From: JABCPE02 sp963521545
GTDB lineage: Bacteria > Bacteroidota > Bacteroidia > Flavobacteriales > Weeksellaceae
Reading direction: 5' to 3'
Assembly: GCA_963521545.1 (NCBI GenBank)
Contig: CAUQVP010000008.1
Coordinates: 1-32,236 of the forward strand
DNA length: 32,236 nt
Shown: positions 17,284-23,392 of the stretch, piece by piece
How the letters are laid out: every line of letters starts with the position of its first letter
Position numbering within the stretch: the stretch's first letter is position 1
Notes under the pieces: model-generated
Databases searched by the model: none
What the model was told of the DNA's origin: nothing
The model's input: the letters and a program-made list of their open reading frames with translations, nothing else
Position numbers and translations under genes: made by a program

Positions 17284-18044
17284 TGAATAAGATTAGGAGG
17301 TATATTTCGGACTTTCTATTAAAGAAAAGAAGAGATACAAAATACCCCGATAGGGATCTGAAATTTATTGCCGATATTAGTAAACTCGTTGGATTTAAAA
17401 TCCAAGATATAGAGCTATACAGAGAGGCTTTTTCCTTAAAAAAAAATTCTAAAGATGGTGGCTGTTCCAAAAACTATGAGAGACTCGAGTTTTTGGGGGA
17501 TGCTATGATAGGAAGTATCATTTCTTATTATCTGTACGAGAACTATCCTAATCACAATGAAGGCTATCTCACGCAGATGAAATCCAAGATTGTCAATAGA
17601 CAAAACCTCAATCGCTTGGGCGAACAGCTGTGTTTGACTAGTTATATTCAGAATTCTAAATTACAAGTTTTAGGAGAAAATATCTCGGGGAATTTATTGG
17701 AAGCATTGGTGGGAGCGGTGTATTTGGATGCTAATTATGAAATGTGTCAGTCCGTTGTCGAAAGATGGCTCCTTAACCCAAGTGAGATTACTAGAATAGA
17801 AAACAAAATAGTAAGCTACAAGAGCCTTCTTCTGGAATGGGGACAGAAAAAGAAAGTGAAGATACAGTATGAAACTGCTGAGGAACTCTTGCCTAATAAG
17901 AGTGTTTGTTTCAGATGTTCGGTTTTGCTTAATGAAGAAAAAATAGGCTGCGCTTCTGAGTCTTCGAAGAAAAAAGCCGAAGAAAAAGCGGCTAAAAGAG
18001 CGTTTTATGCATTAAATAAAAGAGAAAATATCCTTGAAAAATAA
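17283..18044 (+). CDS. rnc: Ribonuclease III
   Basis: A 253-aa double-strand-specific endoribonuclease for rRNA and mRNA processing. The catalytic domain shows the signature YERLEFLGDAMIG with Glu66, Glu69 and Asp73, and NLLEALVGAVYLD with Glu140. A double-stranded RNA binding domain follows (about 173-245: SYKSLLLEWGQKKK, then KKKAEEKAAKRAFYAL). The residue three before Glu140 is Asn137, where bacterial enzymes such as those of E. coli and Aquifex have a metal-associated Asp. The start overlaps the fabF stop by one base, so it is in the same operon. Identity as RNase III is secure; the Asn needs a family comparison. Confidence 0.96.
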   Translation: MNKIRRYISDFLLKKRRDTKYPDRDLKFIADISKLVGFKIQDIELYREAFSLKKNSKDGGCSKNYERLEFLGDAMIGSIISYYLYENYPNHNEGYLTQMKSKIVNRQNLNRLGEQLCLTSYIQNSKLQVLGENISGNLLEALVGAVYLDANYEMCQSVVERWLLNPSEITRIENKIVSYKSLLLEWGQKKKVKIQYETAEELLPNKSVCFRCSVLLNEEKIGCASESSKKKAEEKAAKRAFYALNKRENILEK

Positions 18045-18498
18045 CAAATTTTTCCTTGATTTTGAAGAAGAAGAAATTCTAATAGGGTTGATAAAATTGA
18101 AACAACAAATATCTAATCATGAGCTGTTTTTCAAGGTAAATCAACTCAATTTGTTTAATTTTCATAGGGCTAATGACCTAATGGCAGAGGATTATTTTAG
18201 GCATTACAAATTTCCAAAGTTTGAAACTTATGATGAAATTACACAAGCTAAATTTACTATCTTTGCTAACAAGTCTTTTTGGTCCGAAACAAAACAAACA
18301 AGTCCAAATGAGCTTTTTCAGCAGGGAGACGAAGAAAAATATTTTATAGATAAAGAAGTAGATTATATAATCTTTTCAAAAAATGGCTGGGAGGATTTTT
18401 CTAGTATAAATTTTCCTCAGGATTGGGTGGATTCTGTAGAAGAATTCCAGCTATCTTCAGAACATGAACTATACCAAATAATAATTTATGATAAATAG
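18034..18498 (+). CDS. IPExxxVDY family protein
   Basis: A 154-aa acidic protein of unknown function. In Flavobacteriia a gene of this family commonly lies between rnc and pyk, as here. The motif region reads YFIDKEVDYIIF, so VDY is kept but the IPE part is degraded. The frame has no ATG near its beginning; the likely start is TTG at 18034 (TTG AAA AAT), overlapping rnc by 11 nt. The next in-frame ATG is at codon 50 and would remove the conserved-looking front (FFLDFEEEEILIG). The frame is closed by a TAA at 18013-18015, so no longer version exists. No membrane or signal segment is visible. Confidence 0.8.
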   Translation: MKNNKFFLDFEEEEILIGLIKLKQQISNHELFFKVNQLNLFNFHRANDLMAEDYFRHYKFPKFETYDEITQAKFTIFANKSFWSETKQTSPNELFQQGDEEKYFIDKEVDYIIFSKNGWEDFSSINFPQDWVDSVEEFQLSSEHELYQIIIYDK

Positions 18499-18502
18499 AG
18501 AT

Positions 18503-19936
18503 ATGAAAAAAACCAAGATAATAGCAACATTGGGGCCTGCATCTTCTAGCAGAGAGACCATGATAGAAATGATAAAAGAAGGAGTGGATGTGTTTAGAAT
18601 CAATTTTTCTCACGCCGACTATGATTTGGTGAAGAAAAATGTGGAGCTTATCCGTTCTATCAACCAAGAGTATGGCTTTAATACGGCTATTCTTGGGGAT
18701 TTACAAGGGCCTAAGCTCCGTGTAGGCGTGGTAAAAGAAGGTTCTTTTATCAACCCTGGGGACATTCTTACTTTCACCAATGAGAATGTAGAAGGTGACG
18801 CATCTAGAGTGTATATGACCTATGAAAGATTTGCAAAAGATGTAAAAGTAGGCGAGAGAATTCTGATAGATGATGGTAAATTGGTCTTTGAAGTTATAGA
18901 AACCAATCAAAAAGATATTGTAAAAGCAAAAGCAATACAAGGCGGCCCGCTCAGCTCTAAAAAAGGTGTAAACCTTCCTAATACAGCGATTTCGCTTCCT
19001 GCCCTTACAGAAAAGGATATAGAGGATGCTAAATTTATGCTGGATAATGAGTTTGACTGGATTGCACTTTCCTTTGTGAGACACGCACAGGATATTAAAG
19101 ATTTGAAAGATTTGATTCAAAATCACACCAATGGAAAGCAGAATACTCCTATTATTGCCAAAATAGAAAAACCCGAAGGTGTAGAAAACATGGATGAAAT
19201 CCTAAGAGAATGTGATGGAATCATGGTTGCCAGAGGAGATTTAGGAGTGGAAATCCCGATGGAGGAAGTTCCTGTGGTTCAGAAAAAGCTAGTAGAAGCA
19301 GCAAGAAATCACGCCAGACCTGTAATCATCGCTACACAGATGATGGAAACGATGATCAACAGCCTGACGCCGACTCGTGCGGAGGTGAATGATGTTGCCA
19401 ATTCCGTGCTGGATGGTGCAGATGCTGTGATGCTTTCTGGTGAAACTTCTGTGGGGAAATATCCTGTGGATGTGATTAAAAACATGGCTAAAATTGTGAG
19501 CAATATAGAGAAAGACAAACTCTATATGAGCAGTAACAAGCCGATTGAAAAAATACAAACTGAGGACGAAGACCGCTACATTACAGATATGGTCTGCTAT
19601 TCAGCGGTGAGAATCGCTAAAAAGGCCAATGCAAAAGGCATCATCACGCTTACCAATTCGGGTTATACAGCGTTCCAGATTTCGGCTCATAGACCTCATG
19701 CTCACATCATTGTATTCTGTTCAGACAGAAGAGTTTTAGCGAAGCTTAATCTTCTTTGGGGAGTTAGAGCGTTCTACTATGACATGCAGAAATCTACCGA
19801 TGAAACGGTTATCCAAGTGAATATGTTGGCAAGTAATTACAGCTTTGTGAAGCAAGGAGATTTCGTGGTAAATCTAAATGCGATGCCAGTGTATGAAAGC
19901 GGAAAAACTAACACACTGAGACTTTCAACTATTTAA
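18503..19936 (+). CDS. pyk: Pyruvate kinase
   Basis: A 477-aa glycolytic enzyme converting phosphoenolpyruvate and ADP to pyruvate and ATP. Visible blocks: KIIATLGPASS at the start, FRINFSHAD, GDLQGPKLRVG, the catalytic-Lys signature IAKIEKPEGVENMDEI, MVARGDLGVEIPMEEVP, and the switch segment ATQMMETMINSLTPTRAEVND with DGADAVMLSGETSVGKYP. The ATG at 18503 gives the family-like start MKKTKIIATLG; an ATG at 18488 would add five residues and overlap the previous gene. It follows the IPExxxVDY gene by 4 nt. The bacilliredoxin gene follows after 36 nt. Confidence 0.97.
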   Translation: MKKTKIIATLGPASSSRETMIEMIKEGVDVFRINFSHADYDLVKKNVELIRSINQEYGFNTAILGDLQGPKLRVGVVKEGSFINPGDILTFTNENVEGDASRVYMTYERFAKDVKVGERILIDDGKLVFEVIETNQKDIVKAKAIQGGPLSSKKGVNLPNTAISLPALTEKDIEDAKFMLDNEFDWIALSFVRHAQDIKDLKDLIQNHTNGKQNTPIIAKIEKPEGVENMDEILRECDGIMVARGDLGVEIPMEEVPVVQKKLVEAARNHARPVIIATQMMETMINSLTPTRAEVNDVANSVLDGADAVMLSGETSVGKYPVDVIKNMAKIVSNIEKDKLYMSSNKPIEKIQTEDEDRYITDMVCYSAVRIAKKANAKGIITLTNSGYTAFQISAHRPHAHIIVFCSDRRVLAKLNLLWGVRAFYYDMQKSTDETVIQVNMLASNYSFVKQGDFVVNLNAMPVYESGKTNTLRLSTI

Positions 19937-19972
19937 AATATTGTTTAATCTAAAATTGATAAAAATAAAATT

Positions 19973-20383
19973 ATGTATCCAGAAGAATTGGTAATTCCTA
20001 TGAAGGAAGAACTTACAGAAAATGGTTTCAAAGACCTTACAACGCCAGAGCAGGTTGTAGAAGCACTTGGGCAGAAAGGGACAACGCTATTGGTTATTAA
20101 CTCCGTGTGCGGTTGCTCTGCTGGAGCAGCAAGACCAGGGGTGCTTTATTCCCTTACAGGAGATAAGAAACCAGATCATTTGGTGACTGCTTTTGCAGGA
20201 TTTGATACGGAAGCTGTAGCAGAAGCGAGAAAGCACATGGCACCATTCCCGCCGTCTTCTCCATCTATTGCTTTGTTCAAAGATGGTGAGCTTGTTCATA
20301 TGATAGAAAGACATCATATAGAAGGACATCCAGCAGGAGCTATCGCTGCTAACTTACAGGCGGCTTATGATGAATTCTGCTAA
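19973..20383 (+). CDS. BrxA/BrxB family bacilliredoxin
   Basis: A 136-aa cytoplasmic thioredoxin-fold protein. It has the unusual CGC active site (Cys46-Gly-Cys48 in VCGCSAGAARPG), the YPEELVIPMKEELT opening and HHIEGHPAGAIAANLQ near the end, all typical of the YphP/YqiW (BrxA/BrxB) family. In Bacillus these proteins remove bacillithiol from proteins after oxidative stress, so the gene suggests that this organism uses bacillithiol or a related thiol. It ends the acpP-to-pyk run and is followed by a strong terminator. Confidence 0.93.
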   Translation: MYPEELVIPMKEELTENGFKDLTTPEQVVEALGQKGTTLLVINSVCGCSAGAARPGVLYSLTGDKKPDHLVTAFAGFDTEAVAEARKHMAPFPPSSPSIALFKDGELVHMIERHHIEGHPAGAIAANLQAAYDEFC

Positions 20384-20405
20384 AAAGTATCTTTTTAGAA
20401 AAAGA

Positions 20406-20449
20406 ATAAAGCCAATCTTTAATTACAAAGATTGGCTTTATTTATTTTT
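20406..20449 (+). terminator. Strong terminator after the bacilliredoxin gene
   Basis: Perfect 15-bp stem, arms 20406-20420 and 20427-20441 (core AAGCCAATCTTT / AAAGATTGGCTT), 6-nt loop, followed by TTATTTTT. It closes the acpP-fabF-rnc-pyk transcript. Confidence 0.92.
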
Positions 20450-20508
20450 ATGAGAAAATTATTTTTAAAACTATTTTAAATGGATATAAAATTTAATAAA
20501 ATGGAAAT

Positions 20509-20555
20509 GTTATAAAAAGAAAAAACCTTGGCAATCAGTGGATTATCAAGGTTTT
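20509..20555 (-). terminator. Terminator of the tRNA operon
   Basis: On the minus strand AAAACCTTG (20555-20547) pairs with CAAGGTTTT (20530-20522), with a small inner AATC/GATT pairing, followed by TTCTTTTTATAA. It begins 5 nt after the last tRNA. Confidence 0.8.
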
Positions 20556-20559
20556 AGAG

Positions 20560-20643
20560 TACCCCAGGCGGGACTTGAACCCGCACGCCAAAGGAGGCAC
20601 AGGATTTTAAGTCCTGCGTGTCTACCAGTTCCACCACCAGGGC
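20560..20643 (-). tRNA. tRNA-Leu (anticodon TAA)
   Basis: 84-nt class II tRNA with a long variable arm. Anticodon arm CAGGA-CTTAAAA-TCCTG gives anticodon TAA. The D arm and TTCAAGT T loop are normal. Acceptor GCCCTGG pairs with CTGGGGT using three G-U pairs. CCA is not encoded. Third gene of the tRNA operon. Confidence 0.95.
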
Positions 20644-20649
20644 ATGGAA

Positions 20650-20725
20650 TGGAGCGAAAAACGGGATTCGAACCCGCGACCCCAACCTTGGCAAGGTTGT
20701 GCTCTACCAACTGAGCTATTTTCGC
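20650..20725 (-). tRNA. tRNA-Gly (anticodon GCC)
   Basis: 76 nt including an encoded CCA (20652-20650). Acceptor GCGAAAA pairs with TTTTCGC, discriminator T. Anticodon arm AACCT-TGCCA-AGGTT region gives GCC. T loop TTCGAAT. Spaced 5-6 nt from the tRNA genes on either side. Confidence 0.96.
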
Positions 20726-20730
20726 AACTG

Positions 20731-20812
20731 TGCGGATGAAGGGACTCGAACCCCCACGCCTCTCGGCACCAGATCCTAAGTCTGGCGTGGCTACCAATTA
20801 CACCACATCCGC
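20731..20812 (-). tRNA. tRNA-Leu (anticodon TAG)
   Basis: 82-nt class II tRNA. Acceptor GCGGATG pairs with CATCCGC, discriminator A, no encoded CCA. Anticodon arm CCAGA-CTTAGGA-TCTGG gives TAG. Long variable arm (TGCCGAGAGGCG). First gene of the operon. Confidence 0.95.
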
Positions 20813-20845
20813 GGAAAAAATGAACTACTTTGTTCTTTTGTGATT

Positions 20846-20876
20846 GCAAATATACAAACTTATTTTTAATCTGCAA
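20846..20876 (-). promoter_or_regulatory. Promoter of the tRNA-Leu/Gly/Leu operon
   Basis: On the minus strand TTG (20876-20874), exactly 19 nt, then TATATTTGC (20854-20846). This is a full match to the Bacteroidota consensus TTG/N19/TAnnTTTG. The first tRNA begins 33 nt further on. Confidence 0.9.
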
Positions 20877-20950
20877 GTATAAATATATATTTTTTTATTT
20901 TTTCCTTTTAAAAGAGTTTTTTAACTTTACCAGCTAAAATTTATATTTCT

Positions 20951-21331
20951 ATGGAATTACAAGGAACAGTGAAGAAAGTATTTGAAACTCAAACTTTTCC
21001 AAGCGGTTTTCAGAAAAGAGAGATGGTGTTACTTACAGAGGAACAATATCCGCAGCCCATCAGTATAGAGTTTTTATCTGAAAAAATATCACTTTTGGAC
21101 CAAGTGTCAGAAGGAGATAAAGTAAAGGTAGGAATCAATATCAGAGGAAGAGAATGGACAAATCCAGAGGGACAGGTGAAGTATTTTAACTCTATCACAG
21201 CATGGAGATTGGAAAAAACAGATGGAAGCAGCTTTGATGAACCTGCATACACGGCACCTGCAGCACCACAATCTTCTGCGGTGAATGACAATCCGTTTGA
21301 TGAAGAGTCAGATGATGATTTACCATTTTAA
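20951..21331 (+). CDS. DUF3127 protein with SSB-like acidic tail
   Basis: A 126-aa protein of the DUF3127 family, common in Bacteroidota. Residues 1-95 are beta-rich (MELQGTVKKVFETQTFPSGF, VKVGINIRGREWTNPEGQVK, FNSITAWRLEK) and look like an OB fold, as in single-stranded DNA binding proteins. A flexible Ala/Pro/Ser linker (YTAPAAPQSSA) leads to an acidic end, DNPFDEESDDDLPF, which closely resembles the SSB C-terminal tip DDDIPF used to recruit repair and replication enzymes. A role in nucleic acid binding is inference from this architecture. The promoter is unclear (a weak TAACTTTA at 20922). A terminator follows. Confidence 0.9.
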   Translation: MELQGTVKKVFETQTFPSGFQKREMVLLTEEQYPQPISIEFLSEKISLLDQVSEGDKVKVGINIRGREWTNPEGQVKYFNSITAWRLEKTDGSSFDEPAYTAPAAPQSSAVNDNPFDEESDDDLPF

Positions 21332-21351
21332 ATAAAACCTTATCATAAAAT

Positions 21352-21380
21352 AAATCCTGCTGTTTAGTAGGATTTTTTTA
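21352..21380 (+). terminator. Terminator after the DUF3127 gene
   Basis: AAATCCTGC (21352-21360) pairs with GTAGGATTT (21367-21375), with one G-T pair and a 6-nt loop, followed by TTTT. It lies 12 nt before the aat start, so some readthrough or a hidden aat promoter is needed. Confidence 0.8.
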
Positions 21381-21391
21381 AATTTTAATAA

Positions 21392-22036
21392 ATGTATCAA
21401 TTAGATTCGGAAATTTGGTTTCCAGACCCATATAAATATCATCCCGAAAGTGAGATAGTAGCCGTAGGAGGAGATTTGTCTGCTCAGCGGCTGATTTTGG
21501 CTTATTCTTTGGGGATTTTTCCGTGGTTCAATGAAGGTGATGAAATTTTTTGGTGGAGTCCAGATCCTCGGTTTGTGCTTTTCCCAGAAGAGCTGAAAAT
21601 TTCTAAATCGATGCGAAAAATCCTGAGAGATGGCAAATTTGTTTTCACAGAGAATAAATGTTTCGAAGAAGTGATGAGAAACTGCGCAAATATTTCACGA
21701 AGAGGGCAGGATGGAACTTGGATTTCGGAAGAAATGATAAAGGCGTACACAGAACTAAATCAGCAGGGAAAAGCCAAAAGTATAGAAGTCTGGGAAAATG
21801 GGGAGCTGGTAGGAGGTTTTTACGGTGTGGAAATGGGGCATGTTTTCTGTGGCGAGAGTATGTTTAGCAAAGTGAGTAATGCCAGCAAAGCAGGATTTAT
21901 TCGGTTTGTAGAAAAAAATGCTGACCGATACCAACTCATAGATTGTCAGGTCTATACAGAGCATTTGGAAAGCCTTGGGGCGAGAGAAATTCCTAAAATA
22001 GAGTTTTTGGATATTCTCCGTAAGCCTACGAATTGA
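21392..22036 (+). CDS. aat: Leucyl/phenylalanyl-tRNA-protein transferase
   Basis: A 214-aa cytoplasmic enzyme that transfers Leu or Phe from charged tRNA to proteins with N-terminal Arg or Lys, marking them for Clp-dependent degradation. Family blocks are clear: GGDLSAQRLILAYSLGIFPW, WWSPDPRFVL, SWISEEM-type region GTWISEEMIKAY, SIEVWENGELVGGFYGVEMG, FCGESMFSKVSNASK and LIDCQVYTEHLESLGA. Length is close to other family members. Its 3' end overlaps the converging exonuclease gene by 11 bp. The adaptor gene clpS is not in this window. Confidence 0.97.
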   Translation: MYQLDSEIWFPDPYKYHPESEIVAVGGDLSAQRLILAYSLGIFPWFNEGDEIFWWSPDPRFVLFPEELKISKSMRKILRDGKFVFTENKCFEEVMRNCANISRRGQDGTWISEEMIKAYTELNQQGKAKSIEVWENGELVGGFYGVEMGHVFCGESMFSKVSNASKAGFIRFVEKNADRYQLIDCQVYTEHLESLGAREIPKIEFLDILRKPTN

Positions 22037-23249
22037 TTTTGATAACCTTAAATTCTCCTTTGAGATAGGCTATCTGCATCTCGTTTTTTATTTCTTTGGG
22101 AAGTATGGTAACGGGAATGGTAAGTTTTAGGATTTTTTCCCAAGAGAGCGTCTGGTGATAGAGTTCATAGAAACCATAGCCGATGAATTTCCCGCCTTTG
22201 AAAGCCAGAAAAGAATGCTCGCCGAGTTTTCTCCCTTGCCCTACCCACAGTTCGTTCCTTCCAGCGAAAGAAATTTTCTTTTTCAAGGCTTTATAATCTA
22301 AATTTTCTTTTTGTAGAAAAGCCAATACTTTTTCTGCCTGAGAAGGATATTTGAAATTAAATAAATCCATTTCACCCTCATTCTTTTTAGATGAGGAAAC
22401 GAAGAAAGAGCCTGTCTTTGCGCTGTATCTTACGGCGAAAGGTTTGGCAGTTCTTTTTATCAAACTTTTTTCTTTCAGCATCAGCTGGGCAATGATGTCC
22501 GTGCCCGTGAACTCGTAGTAGATTTGCTCTACATTGTTCTGAAACTGAATGTTTCTTTTGGATTTAGAGTTTAAAATTCCTTTTGCGGACTTGTAAATAT
22601 TGTCGCTGAAATCACAGAAAATGATTTTTCCTGCTTTATCTTGTAGATAGAAAATCCCTTTTTCGGAAGGAAGATTTTCGGTAAGTTCGTTGATTTTATT
22701 GATATAGAGCTTGGATTGTGTTTCTTCTTGATGTTGCTGAATAATCTGGTTTTCAGTGTCTTTTGAGATTAGAAGTTTAAACAAGTCCAATGTCGCTCTG
22801 GCATCGCCGCCAGCACGATGAGCATCTGAAAGCGGGATGCCCACAGATTTACAAAGTTTCCCAAGCGAGTAGCTTTCTACATCGGGAATCAGTTTTTTTG
22901 CTAATGGAAGGGTGTCTATGGTATTGATTTTAAAATCAAATCCCAATCTTCGGAAAGACTGGCGCAGCATACGATAGTCAAACTCTACATTGTGTCCCAC
23001 GAGTGTGGTGTTTTCGGTCATTTCTATCACTCGTTTCGCTATCTCGTGGAATTTTGGTGCTCTTCTGACCATTTTGGGTGTTATCCCAGTGAGTTTTTGG
23101 ACATATTGGGTAATTTCGGCTTCGGGATTGATGAGTGTGATGAACTGGTCTACCACCTCATGTCCATCATAAACAAAAATGGCAAGCTCTATGATACATT
23201 CTTCTCTGAATCCTGCGCCGTTACTTTCTATGTCTATTACCGAATACAT
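22026..23249 (-). CDS. DEDDh exonuclease fused to a degenerate GIY-YIG (UvrC-like) module
   Basis: A 407-aa protein. Residues 1-160 are a DnaQ/PolC-type 3'-5' exonuclease with all catalytic residues: Asp6 and Glu8 (VIDIES), Asp91 (GHNVEFDYRML), His144 and Asp149 (HRAGGDARATLDLF). Residues of about 190-280 resemble the start of a UvrC/Cho GIY-YIG nuclease: LPSEKGIFYLQDKAGKIIF in place of LPxxPGVYxF...YVG, and a LMLKEKSLIKRTAKPF segment matching the LLLEnxLIKxxxPxxN block with its Glu kept (260). The YIG part is replaced by FCD at 211-213. Similar exonuclease plus GIY-YIG fusions are known, for example in actinobacteria. A role in DNA repair is likely, but the second module may only bind DNA. 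The gene has its own promoter. Confidence 0.88.
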   Translation of the reverse strand: MYSVIDIESNGAGFREECIIELAIFVYDGHEVVDQFITLINPEAEITQYVQKLTGITPKMVRRAPKFHEIAKRVIEMTENTTLVGHNVEFDYRMLRQSFRRLGFDFKINTIDTLPLAKKLIPDVESYSLGKLCKSVGIPLSDAHRAGGDARATLDLFKLLISKDTENQIIQQHQEETQSKLYINKINELTENLPSEKGIFYLQDKAGKIIFCDFSDNIYKSAKGILNSKSKRNIQFQNNVEQIYYEFTGTDIIAQLMLKEKSLIKRTAKPFAVRYSAKTGSFFVSSSKKNEGEMDLFNFKYPSQAEKVLAFLQKENLDYKALKKKISFAGRNELWVGQGRKLGEHSFLAFKGGKFIGYGFYELYHQTLSWEKILKLTIPVTILPKEIKNEMQIAYLKGEFKVIKINS

Positions 23250-23268
23250 TTTGCTTTAATCAAAGCTA

Positions 23269-23299
23269 CAAAGATAAAGTTTTAATGCTAAATGGTCAA
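23269..23299 (-). promoter_or_regulatory. Promoter of the exonuclease gene
   Basis: Minus strand: TTG (23299-23297), a 20-nt spacer and TATCTTTG (23276-23269). This is one base longer in the spacer than the Bacteroidota optimum. The ATG is 19 nt downstream. Confidence 0.65.
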
Positions 23300-23354
23300 T
23301 GTTTGGAAAGTGTCTGCTTTATTTTTATTAAATTTTACTTAATAGATTAAATAT

Positions 23355-23381
23355 AAATTCCCTCCGAAGTGAAGGGAATTT
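23355..23381 (-). terminator. Terminator of the HerA-like ATPase gene
   Basis: AAATTCCCT (23355-23363) pairs with AGGGAATTT (23373-23381), 9-nt loop. On the minus strand it is followed by the AT-rich ATATTTAATC. It lies 12 nt after the stop codon. Confidence 0.7.
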
Positions 23382-23392
23382 TAAATAAAAAA

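Noticed and set aside
20558..20812. tRNA cluster as a possible integration site
   Set aside because: No integrase gene, no repeated tRNA 3' end nearby and ordinary genes on both sides.
20546..20876. Open frames of 83-84 aa across the tRNA genes
   Set aside because: They are translations of tRNA sequence (Gly/Arg-rich, GFESLHPH-like text) and not proteins.
162..22036. A dedicated ClpC/Aat N-degron gene cluster
   Set aside because: The genes are 19 kb apart, in separate operons and clpS is absent; both are common housekeeping genes.
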